A DNA stretch of 64,000 nucleotides from Chitinophagales bacterium (GCA_023957245.1 JAMLHJ010000012.1:54728-118727), one strand, 5' to 3'. Numbered from the stretch's first letter, positions 17,729 through 26,280 are shown. Translations and numbers: made by a program. The notes: generated from the sequence alone by a model not told the origin.

Positions 17729-19162
17729 TTACAGACTTAGTTCAATTCTTTTTTTCAACTCTTCTACTGAGTCTTTAAATTCTTCATCAGTATCAATCTG
17801 ATCTTTCACAGCCTGACAAGAATGTATCACTGTACTATGGTCTCTTCCTCCAAAATGAGCACCGATTGCCTTTAGAGAGTTATTGGTATATTGTTTTGCA
17901 AAGAACATAGACAACTGCCTGGCTTGAACAATTGGACGTTTTCTTGTAGTACCTTTCAATTTTTCTATAGACACATCAAAAAAATCACAAACAGTCTTTT
18001 GAATTGTTTCCATTGATATTTCTTTAGAAACGTTTTTGATGTATAACATTACCACTTTCTTGGCAACTTCAATTGTAATTTCCTTTTTATTCAAAGTAGA
18101 TTCTGCCAATATAGTAGTTGTAGCTCCTTCCAAATCTCTCACAGTTTTAAGGTTGTATGCTACAAATTCAATTACTTCATAAGGCATTTCTATACCATCT
18201 CTATGCAATCTACTTTGCAGGATAGAAATCCTTGTATTAAAATCTGGTTCTTGTATATCTGCACTCAAGCCCCATTTGAATCTTGACAATAGTCTTTCTT
18301 CAATACCTTCTAAATCTTTAGGCGGTTTATCAGTAGTCAAAATCAGTTGCTTGCCAGACTGATGTAAATGATTAAAGACATGGAAGAAAATATCTTGAGT
18401 TTTGGATTTATTTGCAAAGAACTGAATATCATCAATTATCAACACGTCAATCATTTGGTAAAAATGGACGAAGTCGTTGATATTATTATTTTTCAAAGCA
18501 TCGATAAATTGATTGGCAAATTTCTCTGAACCTACATATAATACAGTCTTATTAGAATTCAGCACTTTGGTATAATTACCGATAGCTTGAGCCAAGTGTG
18601 TTTTACCAATTCCCACGCTACCCCAAATCACAAGAGGATTAAATGCGGTAGAACCAGGAGATTTTGCAACAGCCATACCTGCGGCTCTTGCTAATCTATT
18701 ACAATCTCCTTCTACATAAGAATCAAATGTATAAGAAGGATTTAATTGGGAATCAACATGTACTTTCTTTAAACCAGGAATAACAAAAGGATTTTTCACC
18801 ATTGGTCCAGGATACATATTAGGGAAAGACATTTCATTTACTCCATAAGCACCCTCTCTACTATTAGGCATCTGAATAGTTGCTGGCCCAGATTTATGAT
18901 TGTTCCCATTATCTACTATTATACGATATTCCAATCTGGCATCATCACCCAATTCTCGCTTAATCGTTTTTCTTAATAAAGTTACATAGTGCTCTTCCAG
19001 CCACTCATAAAAAAATTGGCTTGGCACTTGTATGGTCAATACATTATTCTCCAGCTTCACTGGTTTGATGGGCTCAAACCATGTTTTGAAGCTATTTAAG
19101 CTGATATTATCCTTTATAATTGTCAGACAATTACCCCATACAAGCTCACACTTGTTTACCAT
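17729..19162 (-). CDS. dnaA: Chromosomal replication initiator DnaA
   Basis: 477 residues. Domain I (about 1-80) has SFKTWFEPIKP. The AAA+ domain has Walker A GSVGIGKTHLAQAIGN and Walker B VLIIDDIQFF. Domain IV has the DnaA signature GGRDHSTVIHSCQAV that binds DnaA boxes. Length and order are normal. A perfect DnaA box lies 91 bases upstream of its start. The classical dnaN-recF neighbours are absent, as is common in Bacteroidota. Confidence 0.97.
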   Translation of the reverse strand: MVNKCELVWGNCLTIIKDNISLNSFKTWFEPIKPVKLENNVLTIQVPSQFFYEWLEEHYVTLLRKTIKRELGDDARLEYRIIVDNGNNHKSGPATIQMPNSREGAYGVNEMSFPNMYPGPMVKNPFVIPGLKKVHVDSQLNPSYTFDSYVEGDCNRLARAAGMAVAKSPGSTAFNPLVIWGSVGIGKTHLAQAIGNYTKVLNSNKTVLYVGSEKFANQFIDALKNNNINDFVHFYQMIDVLIIDDIQFFANKSKTQDIFFHVFNHLHQSGKQLILTTDKPPKDLEGIEERLLSRFKWGLSADIQEPDFNTRISILQSRLHRDGIEMPYEVIEFVAYNLKTVRDLEGATTTILAESTLNKKEITIEVAKKVVMLYIKNVSKEISMETIQKTVCDFFDVSIEKLKGTTRKRPIVQARQLSMFFAKQYTNNSLKAIGAHFGGRDHSTVIHSCQAVKDQIDTDEEFKDSVEELKKRIELSL

Positions 19163-19233
19163 AATAATATTATACTTTTTAGTTATAAATGCGTTACTTA
19201 GTAAAGGTGATTAATTTTTTTCTAAAATAAAAA

Positions 19234-20166
19234 TTAAATTTCACTTTGAATTTTATCCACAATTACAGTATGTGTTGATGAAGAGATTTTTTTAAATTTT
19301 CCCAAAAATTTAACATTTATCCTTCCTAATTGAACACCTGCCCAACCCACTTGATGTATCATCACATCCTCTCCTATTTTATTCTTTCTAACATCCGCCT
19401 TTTCCATAAAAGTATGGGTGTGTCCACCAATAATAATATCTATATAATTAGTATTTTCAGCGATATGTATATCGCTTATTTTGTCAGAGTTATATTTATA
19501 TCCTAAGTGTGACAATAAAATAACTAAATCACACTTTTTAGTTCTTTTTAAATATGTAGAAACATCATTTGCAATGCTTAAAGGATCATTATAAACAACA
19601 CCTTTATACAAGTCTTTTGGCACCAATCCATCAAGTTCTACTCCCAATCCAAAGACTCCAATACGTATTCCATTTTTAACAAATACCTCACACGATTTGA
19701 TGCTGTCTTTTAATACCGTATTAGAAAAATCATAATTTGAATTCAATATAGGAAAGTTGGCATTAAATAATTGTCTGTATATATTTTCTACTCCTCCATC
19801 AAAGTCATGATTACCCAAAGTCGCCGCATCATAACCCATCATACTCATCGCTTTCAATTCTGGCTCACCAAGAAAAAAATTAAAATAAGGTGTCCCTTGA
19901 AAAATATCTCCAGCATCTAATAATAATACAGGATAACCTTCATTTCTAATCTCATCAATCAAAGCTTTTCTTGCAGCTACACCACCTATTCCAGGAAATT
20001 GTTTGTGATTGGCAGGAAATGGCTCTAGATGACTATGTGTATCATTGGTATGCAGAATAGTCAAATTCACTTCTTTTTTTTCTTTAGCTATTACTGGAAG
20101 ATGACCAGAATAAGCCATCAATGAACCTAAGCCAACTGTTTTAACAAAATTTCTACGACTATTCAT
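19234..20166 (-). CDS. 5'-nucleotidase-type metallophosphoesterase, N-terminal catalytic half (Tat-exported)
   Basis: 310 residues. It begins with a twin-arginine signal NSRRNFVKTVGLG. The calcineurin-like core has all the metal motifs: LHTNDTHSH, DAGDIFQGT, TLGNHDFD, LSHLG and GGHTHT. The nucleotide-binding C-terminal domain of 5'-nucleotidases is missing here and is encoded as a separate lipoprotein just upstream, overlapping by 8 bases. The two probably cooperate in the periplasm on nucleotides or related phosphate esters. The 3' end contains a perfect DnaA box. Confidence 0.9.
   Translation of the reverse strand: MNSRRNFVKTVGLGSLMAYSGHLPVIAKEKKEVNLTILHTNDTHSHLEPFPANHKQFPGIGGVAARKALIDEIRNEGYPVLLLDAGDIFQGTPYFNFFLGEPELKAMSMMGYDAATLGNHDFDGGVENIYRQLFNANFPILNSNYDFSNTVLKDSIKSCEVFVKNGIRIGVFGLGVELDGLVPKDLYKGVVYNDPLSIANDVSTYLKRTKKCDLVILLSHLGYKYNSDKISDIHIAENTNYIDIIIGGHTHTFMEKADVRKNKIGEDVMIHQVGWAGVQLGRINVKFLGKFKKISSSTHTVIVDKIQSEI
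19253..19261 (+). promoter_or_regulatory. Perfect DnaA box
   Basis: TTATCCACA, the consensus DnaA box, lies in the last codons of the phosphoesterase gene, 91 bases upstream of dnaA. Suggests autoregulation or part of an origin; I found no cluster of further boxes around it. Confidence 0.5.
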
Positions 20167-20890
20167 AACGAACCCTTTTTGAATTATCTACAGGAATAGC
20201 TTCTTTAAACTTTGACCAATAAGTAATAATTTGCTTTCTAAACAATCTACCTGACTTCTCTACTTTCATGTCTATCAAAAATGAACATTGATCTCCACCA
20301 TCAGCAATATAATTGATAGTGCCTACTTTATACAATTTGTTCTTTTGAATGGTTTGACCATTCACTAATACATCTATTATATGATTGGAAGAATCCATCA
20401 CAATCTGAGCATGCGAAACTGGCCAGCCTCCGAGTGTACATGTATGCTGTAAAAATTGCTCCAAAACACTACCTGGTATATCCATCAAAACCAGCTCATT
20501 ATCAAATGGCATCAATTCATACGCATCTTTCACCATGAGAATTCCCTTGGAAATGGCAGGAACTCTAATTCCTCCATAATTAGTAATAGCCATATCAATT
20601 GGGGAATTTTGTTCAGCATAATAATCATACACAATATCTGCCATCATATTGTTCAAATTAGCACAAGGCAATTTTTTAAATAAATCTTCTTTTAAAATGG
20701 CTAATGTATCATTCATCTTATCATCTAACTTCACCTTATAAGATAAGACAAATGCATTCAAGGTAGAATCAACACCACTTTCCTGATGAATAACAATATG
20801 CTGTGCATCAGATTGAGTAATCTTTACAGAGGAACAAGCATAAAATAACTCAACACATAATAATAGACTAATAAATCTGAGCCACCTCAT
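20159..20890 (-). CDS. 5'-nucleotidase C-terminal domain as a separate lipoprotein
   Basis: 243 residues with a lipoprotein signal (hydrophobic stretch then FYACSS). The body matches the 5_nucleotid_C domain: ADIVYDYYAEQNSPIDMAI, NYGGIRVPAISKG, then AYELMPFDNELVLMDIPG and INYIADGGDQ. In ordinary 5'-nucleotidases this domain follows the metallophosphoesterase in one chain; here it precedes it and is membrane-anchored. It overlaps both neighbours (23 bases upstream, 8 downstream), showing a three-gene operon. Confidence 0.88.
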   Translation of the reverse strand: MRWLRFISLLLCVELFYACSSVKITQSDAQHIVIHQESGVDSTLNAFVLSYKVKLDDKMNDTLAILKEDLFKKLPCANLNNMMADIVYDYYAEQNSPIDMAITNYGGIRVPAISKGILMVKDAYELMPFDNELVLMDIPGSVLEQFLQHTCTLGGWPVSHAQIVMDSSNHIIDVLVNGQTIQKNKLYKVGTINYIADGGDQCSFLIDMKVEKSGRLFRKQIITYWSKFKEAIPVDNSKRVRYE

Positions 20891-21410
20891 TTTTCAAATA
20901 TTTTAAACCTACATTAATAGGGAGTTTGTCTGCAGGCATTTCTTCCAAAAACTGATATACTGCGGTAACAAAATCTTCATCTGTTGCATTATCAGGCAAC
21001 TTATCACCTATTTCATTCAACAACATCTTTGTTTGTTCCTTAACTTGAAGAATCAACTGCCAAATATCATCTGAAATATAAACTTGTTGAGTCAAATTAA
21101 ATTGAAACTCGGTATTAATATCAATAATCAATTTGCTTTTATAATCGACTGCAGATATACTTGTAATTATATTTCTTGCCACTAATTGTTGAGGATGTAT
21201 TCTTTCTAAAAACAAAGCCAATCTCTCATAAGCTTGAAATCTTAATGGCAATGAAATCTTTTGATTTTCTTTAGCTATAAAATGTCTAGTCATAATATTT
21301 AGTTTATTACTCTCTTCCATCAAAAATCTATTGATGACAAAATAAACTCCAAACAAAACCACTAAACTAGGAATGGTAAATTGTAAAATTTCAGAAAAAG
21401 GAATACTCAT
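20868..21410 (-). CDS. Conserved single-span membrane protein, function unknown
   Basis: 180 residues with one N-terminal membrane helix (about 10-28), then a soluble mostly helical domain with SLPLRFQAYERLALFLERI. A polar C-terminal stretch with ADKLPINVGLKYL follows. I have seen this pattern only in Bacteroidota proteins of unknown function (DUF7935-like, uncertain). It is the first gene of the operon with the split nucleotidase. I place the start at ATG 21410 because a promoter box covers the alternative TTG. Confidence 0.6.
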   Translation of the reverse strand: MSIPFSEILQFTIPSLVVLFGVYFVINRFLMEESNKLNIMTRHFIAKENQKISLPLRFQAYERLALFLERIHPQQLVARNIITSISAVDYKSKLIIDINTEFQFNLTQQVYISDDIWQLILQVKEQTKMLLNEIGDKLPDNATDEDFVTAVYQFLEEMPADKLPINVGLKYLKNEVAQIY

Positions 21411-21416
21411 AATTTG

Positions 21417-21424
21417 CAAAGGTA
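21417..21424 (-). promoter_or_regulatory. TAnnTTTG promoter box for the nucleotidase operon
   Basis: TACCTTTG on the minus strand ends 6 bases before the ATG at 21410, which would make the transcript nearly leaderless. It overlaps the alternative TTG start at 21419. Confidence 0.5.
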
Positions 21425-21499
21425 ATCACTGAATTTTAGTATAGCCAAGAACTTTTTATTTTCTTTGTAGTTAAGTAATAAAAATCTTCACCCAAAATT

Positions 21500-21835
21500 A
21501 TGGAAGACATATCAATTCAACTCACGCCTTCTGCAATAAAAGAAATAAAACGCTTAATAAAAGACTCAAATATTCCAAAAGAGCAATATTTAAGATTAGG
21601 TGTAAAGGGTGGCGGATGTTCAGGATTTAGCTATATTTTAGACTTTGATTTTCCACAAGTAAATGATATTATTTTTAACATAGAAGATATCAATATCGCA
21701 CTAGATAGGACACAAGAAATGTATATAAATGGGTCTGTAATAGATTTTAAAATAGGATTAGACAATAGAGGTTTTGTCTTCAATAATCCTAATGCAAGCA
21801 GTACATGTGGCTGTGGAACGTCATTTTCAGCATAA
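21500..21835 (+). CDS. HesB/IscA-family iron-sulfur carrier
   Basis: 111 residues of the A-type Fe-S carrier fold. The three ligand cysteines are visible: GGGCSGFSY (first Cys) and the C-terminal CGCGTSF pair. LRLGVKGGGCSG and FDFP match IscA/ErpA/SufA. It donates 2Fe-2S or 4Fe-4S clusters to apoproteins. The gene stands alone, away from suf or isc operons, so ErpA-like housekeeping is the best guess. Confidence 0.92.
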   Translation: MEDISIQLTPSAIKEIKRLIKDSNIPKEQYLRLGVKGGGCSGFSYILDFDFPQVNDIIFNIEDINIALDRTQEMYINGSVIDFKIGLDNRGFVFNNPNASSTCGCGTSFSA

Positions 21836-21881
21836 AACTTGCATTTTTACGTATTTTTTTAATATTTATTTTAATTTTTCC

Positions 21882-21911
21882 TTGGTTTTTTCAAATTTGA
21901 AATTAAATTTG
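21882..21911 (+). promoter_or_regulatory. Full -33/-7 promoter of the HU gene with an embedded palindrome
   Basis: TTG (21882-21884), 19 bases, then TAAATTTG (21904-21911): the textbook Bacteroidota arrangement. Between the boxes lies a perfect 14-base palindrome TTTCAAATTTGAAA (21889-21902), a candidate operator. Confidence 0.65.
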
Positions 21912-21953
21912 TTAACAGTTATTAATATTATTTTAACCTATAAATAATCCAAC

Positions 21954-22229
21954 ATGAACAAAGGAGATTTAATTAAGTCTGTTTCTGATAAGGCAGGCAT
22001 TTCAAAGACACAAGCTACTGACGCTTTAAACGCTGTAATTAGCAGTATTTCTGACTCATTAGCTTCAGGTGACAAAGTAACATTAATTGGCTTTGGAACT
22101 TTTTCAGTATCAGAACGTGCAGCTCGTACAGGAAGAAACCCAGCAACTGGTAAAGCCATCAAAATTGCTGCTAAAAAACAAGTGAAATTCAAAGCAGGTA
22201 AAGAGTTGGATGATGCTGCTAATGCATAA
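21954..22229 (+). CDS. HU family DNA-binding protein
   Basis: 91 residues, the normal HU length. N-terminal helices KGDLIKSVSDKAGISKTQA, then GFGTFSVSERAARTGRNPATG, which is the DNA-intercalating beta-arm with its conserved RNP. It is a nucleoid-architectural homodimer. It has its own strong promoter and a downstream hairpin terminator, so it is monocistronic and probably highly expressed. Confidence 0.96.
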   Translation: MNKGDLIKSVSDKAGISKTQATDALNAVISSISDSLASGDKVTLIGFGTFSVSERAARTGRNPATGKAIKIAAKKQVKFKAGKELDDAANA

Positions 22230-22303
22230 GACAACACTAAACAAAGTACATTGAAATAAAATTATCTAAGCAACTTAATACTGCTTGGGTTGATTATTCA
22301 AAT

Positions 22304-22342
22304 AAAAGCGAAGTCAAGAAATTGGCTCCGCTTTTGTTTTTT
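22304..22342 (+). terminator. Terminator of the HU gene
   Basis: AAAAGCG-A-AGTC pairs with GGCT-C-CGCTTTT, followed by GTTTTTTA. Classic intrinsic terminator 75 bases after the stop. Confidence 0.8.
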
Positions 22343-22557
22343 ATTTAAAGAGCTTCCTATCTAATTCAACAACTTATTCCATAAAGGGTATAATAGAGCT
22401 ACAATTAATAATATCTCATTTTTTTATTACAATTAGAAAAATCATAAACTTTCTTTCATAAAGTTCGTTATAACATTCATAAGAGTGAGATTCTTTTACA
22501 ATAGTAATTCTTACAAGAGTGGCTATATAATTTAATCACACTTTATATCACTTTAAC

Positions 22558-22650
22558 ATGAAAGGATTTATTACTCGATATATTTCTCGCATCCCAAATC
22601 AACACAACAAGAAGTGGTATTGGTTGCTGAATAACCATTCTCCTTCATAA
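22558..22650 (+). CDS. Possible 30-residue peptide
   Basis: ATG to TAA, starting MKGFITRYISRIPNQHNKKW. It is basic and aromatic-rich, with no homologue that I recognise. It could be a leader peptide or a chance frame; the only support is a clean start and stop in a gap before the DUF4142 gene. Confidence 0.2.
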   Translation: MKGFITRYISRIPNQHNKKWYWLLNNHSPS

Positions 22651-22686
22651 GTAAGTACGTAAACTCTCACTTTTTCAATAAGACAA

Positions 22687-22703
22687 CTTTAATAATATTA
22701 AAG
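22687..22703 (+). promoter_or_regulatory. Dyad operator candidate before the DUF4142 gene
   Basis: CTTTAAT-AAT-ATTAAAG is a perfect inverted repeat 33 bases upstream of the ATG at 22737. Placement suits a regulator site. Confidence 0.35.
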
Positions 22704-22736
22704 AGTGTGATTTATTTACTTATAAATATTTTCAAA

Positions 22737-23276
22737 ATGAAAACGCTTAAAACAACCTTATTAACATTTGCAATTATATTATTCTCAATATTCAATTCAA
22801 ATTCTGCAAATGCACAAGAAAAACCACAATTAACAGATCCTGAAATCGCTTCTGTAGCAGTAACCGCTAATCAAATAGATGTAGATTATGCAGCCATAGC
22901 AATAAAAAAATCTAGCAATAAAGACATTATCAATTTTGCCAAAACAATGCAAACAGACCACTTAGCTGTGATAGGCATGGCAACTAAACTAGCAGAAAAG
23001 CTTCATGTCACTCCCAAAAGTAATGCTGTTACTCAATCTTTGTTAGATGGTGCTAAAAAAATGAAAAGTGACCTCAATAGCAAATCAGGTAAAGCATTTA
23101 ATAAAGCATACATTGATAATGAAGTGGCATATCACAAATCAGTCATTCAGGCAGTTGAAACTATTTTGATACCTCAAACAAAAAATAGTGAACTAAAAGA
23201 TCTTTTGATAAAAGTATTACCCTCATTAAAAGTACACTTAGAACATGCTCTGATGGTTCAAAAAAACTTTAAATAA
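22737..23276 (+). CDS. Secreted DUF4142 protein (ferritin-like helical bundle)
   Basis: 179 residues from the ATG at 22737; an upstream GTG would add ten residues before the signal peptide and is unlikely. Signal peptide to about residue 27 (NSANA). The mature part is the DUF4142 four-helix pattern: EIASVAVTANQIDVDYAAIA, MQTDHLAVIGMA, VAYHKSVIQAVE, LKVHLEHAL, with His and Glu placed as in ferritin-like folds. Periplasmic; family function unknown, often next to stress genes. It is followed six bases later by a copper lipoprotein. Confidence 0.85.
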   Translation: MKTLKTTLLTFAIILFSIFNSNSANAQEKPQLTDPEIASVAVTANQIDVDYAAIAIKKSSNKDIINFAKTMQTDHLAVIGMATKLAEKLHVTPKSNAVTQSLLDGAKKMKSDLNSKSGKAFNKAYIDNEVAYHKSVIQAVETILIPQTKNSELKDLLIKVLPSLKVHLEHALMVQKNFK

Positions 23277-23282
23277 GCTATC

Positions 23283-23654
23283 ATGAAAAAACATTATTTC
23301 TGGGTAGGATTATTATCCATTTCAATACTTGTATTTTTCAGTTGTAAAAACACAAATGATGTATCTAGCAATGAAAGCAATACTACTAACGAAAATACTA
23401 AAGTTACTCCAAACATATTTCAAGTGAGCATATCAGGTATGACTTATATGCCTGATACAGTAACAGCGACAATCGGCGATACTGTCATCTTCACTAATAA
23501 TGATATTGTACCTCATAATGTTACTGAAATTAATAATCACTGGGCTTCTCCTACTTTAAACCCTGGTGATACATGGAAAACTGTGGTAGATTCAAGTTCA
23601 GACTATTATTGTAGTTTACATTTAGTGATGAAAGGAAGAATATCAGCAAAGTGA
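23283..23654 (+). CDS. Plastocyanin-like cupredoxin lipoprotein
   Basis: 123 residues. Lipobox Cys is C21 (VFFSC). The cupredoxin domain covers about 45-123 with type 1 copper ligands H78 (VPHNV), C110, H113 and M116 (YYCSLHLVMKG). Small blue copper proteins carry electrons in the periplasm, for example to a nitrite or NO reductase or an oxidase. The partner is not visible here, though the following flavin reductase and nearby cytochrome b are redox proteins. Its start lies six bases after the DUF4142 stop. Confidence 0.88.
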   Translation: MKKHYFWVGLLSISILVFFSCKNTNDVSSNESNTTNENTKVTPNIFQVSISGMTYMPDTVTATIGDTVIFTNNDIVPHNVTEINNHWASPTLNPGDTWKTVVDSSSDYYCSLHLVMKGRISAK

Positions 23655-23735
23655 ATAGATATTGAGTAATTTATATTTAAAAGCTTATTAGACAACATAT
23701 TATAAAACCATTAAAATCATCTTAAAACAAGTAGT

Positions 23736-24401
23736 ATGGCACAATCCGTAAAAATCAAAGAGATAAAACATCTCACACATGATGTACTAAAAATTGTATT
23801 AGAAAAACCAAAAGGTTTAAACTTCACACCTGGTCAAGCAGTAGATTTTGCAATTAATGACCCTAAATGGGAAAAAGAATGGAGATCATTCACATTCACT
23901 TCATTGCCAGAAGATAATGATATTGAATTTAATATCAAGACTTACCCTACTCGCAATGGTGTCACTAATGAGTTACTTTCAAAAAAAGTCGGTGATGAAA
24001 TATTAATTGGTGATGTGTATGGCGATATTGCTTATAAAGGAGAAGGCATCTACATTGCTGGAGGAGCAGGATATACTCCTTTTGCCGCTATTTTGAAAGA
24101 CCTTCAAAAGAAAGGGAAACTTGGAAATAACAAATTTATTTTTGCTAATAAAACAGTCTCCGACATAGCGTTGAAAGAAGAGTTTGAAAATCTTTTAGGC
24201 AAGAACTTTATCAATGTTCTTTCTGATGAAAAAGTGGAGGGATATGAATACGGATTTGTTACTGCTGAAATTATTAAGAAACAAATAGAAAATCATAAAT
24301 ATTTTTATTTGTGTGGACCTCCTCCTATGATGGATGCAGTAGGAAAACACCTAACTTCATTGGGAATAAAAGATGAATTTATTGTAAAAGAAGGCTTTTA
24401 A
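23736..24401 (+). CDS. FAD/NAD(P)-binding oxidoreductase (ferredoxin-reductase type)
   Basis: 221 residues comprising only the two reductase domains, with no 2Fe-2S or other domain. FAD-binding barrel: FTPGQAVDFAI and WRSFTFTS. NAD(P) domain: GGAGYTPFAAIL and YLCGPPPMMDAV. Cytoplasmic; it probably passes electrons from NAD(P)H to a flavodoxin, ferredoxin or globin-like partner not encoded beside it. It ends at a strong hairpin. Confidence 0.87.
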   Translation: MAQSVKIKEIKHLTHDVLKIVLEKPKGLNFTPGQAVDFAINDPKWEKEWRSFTFTSLPEDNDIEFNIKTYPTRNGVTNELLSKKVGDEILIGDVYGDIAYKGEGIYIAGGAGYTPFAAILKDLQKKGKLGNNKFIFANKTVSDIALKEEFENLLGKNFINVLSDEKVEGYEYGFVTAEIIKKQIENHKYFYLCGPPPMMDAVGKHLTSLGIKDEFIVKEGF

Positions 24402-24424
24402 ATAATAATAAGTCTATCCATTAA

Positions 24425-24458
24425 AAAGAGCATAAGATATTATTTTCTTATGCTCTTA
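24425..24458. terminator. Terminator after the flavin reductase
   Basis: AAGAGCATAAGA pairs with TCTTATGCTCTT around a short AT loop, and a T-rich tail follows. Probably works for both converging transcripts. Confidence 0.8.
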
Positions 24459-24515
24459 TATTTTATATCAGTGTATCAGATGGATTAAAATTTTAATTAT
24501 GATATTCCATTCAAA

Positions 24516-25247
24516 CTATTCACAATTTCCATCAATATCGCAAGATGCAGCTTCTGAATTATTATTAATAATTAAATCCTGTTGAGGCTTCCAATCTTTA
24601 TAAGCAATATTAAAAGTATCTAAAAATACTTTTGGCGGCTGTGCTCCTGAAACACCATACTTTCTATTGAAAACAAAAAACGGAACTCCAGAAATTCCCA
24701 AATTTGCCGCTTCTTGAATATCCTGTTTTACTTTATAAGCATACAATTCCTCTGTTAAGGCTTGATTGTATTCTTCTTCTGTAAGACCTGCATGAAGAGC
24801 AATTGTTTTTAAAATATTGGCATCTCCCAGATTTTTCCCTTGTTCAAAATGTGCAGCGTGTAATGCATCTGATAATTGAGTATCTAAACCTTTTTCTAAA
24901 GCCTTTTGTAATAATCGATGGGCATTAAAAGTATTAAATTCAATAATACTATCCATCTGGAAATCAAGCCCTACACTTTTAGCTGACTCTGCCACTTGGG
25001 CTATCATCAATTCTACTTCAGCTATAGATTTGCCATATTTCTTTGCCAATCTATCTTTTATCCCAGGTTTTGCGTCTTCTTTCTGTTCAAAATAAGGATC
25101 CAACTGAAAGCTACGCATCTCAAGAACTACATCAGATGAATTTTGAAACTGAGCCAATGCTTGTTCATAATTTCGTTTTCCAATATAGCAGAAAGGACAA
25201 GCTATATCACTCCATACTTCAACTAAAAATTTTTTACTAGTATCCAC
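24516..25247 (-). CDS. DsbA-family oxidoreductase (FrnE-like)
   Basis: 243 residues of the DsbA/2-hydroxychromene isomerase-like fold: VWSDIACPFCYIGKRN with the active pair C17/C20, a helical insertion of about 110 residues, then GVPFFVFNRKYGVSGAQ. The C-terminus carries an extra SCDIDGNC. No signal peptide, so it is a cytoplasmic FrnE-type thiol oxidoreductase rather than periplasmic DsbA. FrnE relatives are tied to oxidative stress. Confidence 0.88.
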   Translation of the reverse strand: MDTSKKFLVEVWSDIACPFCYIGKRNYEQALAQFQNSSDVVLEMRSFQLDPYFEQKEDAKPGIKDRLAKKYGKSIAEVELMIAQVAESAKSVGLDFQMDSIIEFNTFNAHRLLQKALEKGLDTQLSDALHAAHFEQGKNLGDANILKTIALHAGLTEEEYNQALTEELYAYKVKQDIQEAANLGISGVPFFVFNRKYGVSGAQPPKVFLDTFNIAYKDWKPQQDLIINNNSEAASCDIDGNCE

Positions 25248-25306
25248 AACTATTGTTTTTCATGCAAACAATAATTTCTTTAAAAGGTTCTAAACTGAAT
25301 ATAGAT

Positions 25307-25693
25307 TTACTTTCTTTTACTTATTAATAGATAAGCCAAAACAGTAAAAACTAAAGTAACACTTGTTCTGAAAGCCATTGCATAAACCGTCTTTTGTTCA
25401 TAAACACCTCCACCTTCAATATAAATGAGCAAAGCGACAAAAGCAACTATCAGTACAATTGCAGCACCCAATAAAGGTTGAATTGCCCATTTTCTAATCT
25501 TCAAAAAACCATAAGCAGCAATTAAGTATAAAAATCCACAAAGCCAATTAGCCCAAACAATAAAAGGTACAAAATTTCCCTCTTTTTCTCTTATTCCGAA
25601 CAAATCAAACAACACAGAGCTGCTCATGAATAAGGTTAGCACTCCAAAAACGCTAAGGATAAATGCAGATAGATATAATAATTTGACTTTCAT
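25307..25693 (-). CDS. Four-helix integral membrane protein
   Basis: 128 residues with four predicted spans (about 4-28, 42-63, 70-92, 103-124) and no soluble domain. Unrecognised family. It starts ten bases after the cytochrome b gene, so it belongs to that operon and may be a small subunit or assembly partner. Confidence 0.6.
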   Translation of the reverse strand: MKVKLLYLSAFILSVFGVLTLFMSSSVLFDLFGIREKEGNFVPFIVWANWLCGFLYLIAAYGFLKIRKWAIQPLLGAAIVLIVAFVALLIYIEGGGVYEQKTVYAMAFRTSVTLVFTVLAYLLISKRK

Positions 25694-25702
25694 ATTAAAA
25701 AC

Positions 25703-26263
25703 TTAATCGCCTCCTATCATCTTGGAGGTAATTCCCTTTTTATCAGACAATTCAGCCAATACGACTCCGACAATATGAAGTCCTACAAATATTGGAAACC
25801 AATAAATCCCCCATTTGTGCACAGCTTCAATTGTATCTTCCCATTGTATAAAAAAACCTTTCTCAATGCAAATTCCAGTTACAGCGGAAATCAACACAAA
25901 GGTGTAAAAATAAATATAGGTGAAGCCTTGAAGGTAATATTTAATAGGCATACCCTTCTTAAAAGGATTTGGGAATCGAATCCCTTTGCTAAGCATATAA
26001 ATCATCCGAGCCAAAAAAGCTAAAATCATCACATTGGCAAATACTTCATGCCATTGCCACATCGGCTCTCTAAGTGCCTTATACACATCTTTTGCCTGAT
26101 CACTTGTAAGTCCTAGATTTTGTGAAGATAACACATCTAACACTGCTTGCTTCCCCATCCAATACATTCTCAAAAATCCAGTAATAAATAATACAGACAT
26201 TGAGACGACCATTATCCAATGTAATAATCGATGTAGTAGCGTAAATTTATTTTCAGTATTCAT
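25703..26263 (-). CDS. Di-heme cytochrome b (cytochrome b561 / hydrogenase b-subunit type)
   Basis: 186 residues with four membrane helices. Histidines stand where heme ligands are expected: H11 and H15 (TLLHRLLHW), WQWHEVFAN in helix 2, AVHKWGIYW, and VGLHIVGVV in the last helix. This is the Ni/Fe-hydrogenase b-type cytochrome and b561 family, which moves electrons between the periplasm and the quinone pool. No hydrogenase is encoded nearby. It is grouped with a His-rich lipoprotein and a four-helix membrane protein. Confidence 0.85.
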   Translation of the reverse strand: MNTENKFTLLHRLLHWIMVVSMSVLFITGFLRMYWMGKQAVLDVLSSQNLGLTSDQAKDVYKALREPMWQWHEVFANVMILAFLARMIYMLSKGIRFPNPFKKGMPIKYYLQGFTYIYFYTFVLISAVTGICIEKGFFIQWEDTIEAVHKWGIYWFPIFVGLHIVGVVLAELSDKKGITSKMIGGD

Positions 26264-26280
26264 ATTTTTGAAATGAAATT

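Larger units (their letters stand above)
22343..22736. other. Intergenic region upstream of the DUF4142 gene
   Basis: Contains a 30-codon frame (22558-22650) and a perfect 7-3-7 dyad (22687-22703), both listed separately. The remainder is AT-rich without other recognisable elements. Confidence 0.5.

Noticed and set aside
19163..19233. Replication origin directly upstream of dnaA
   Set aside because: Only 71 bases, no box cluster and no clear unwinding repeats; a single DnaA box is not enough.
20159..20166. Frameshift splitting one 5'-nucleotidase gene
   Set aside because: The C-terminal domain is encoded before the catalytic domain, each with its own export signal, so a simple frameshift cannot explain it.
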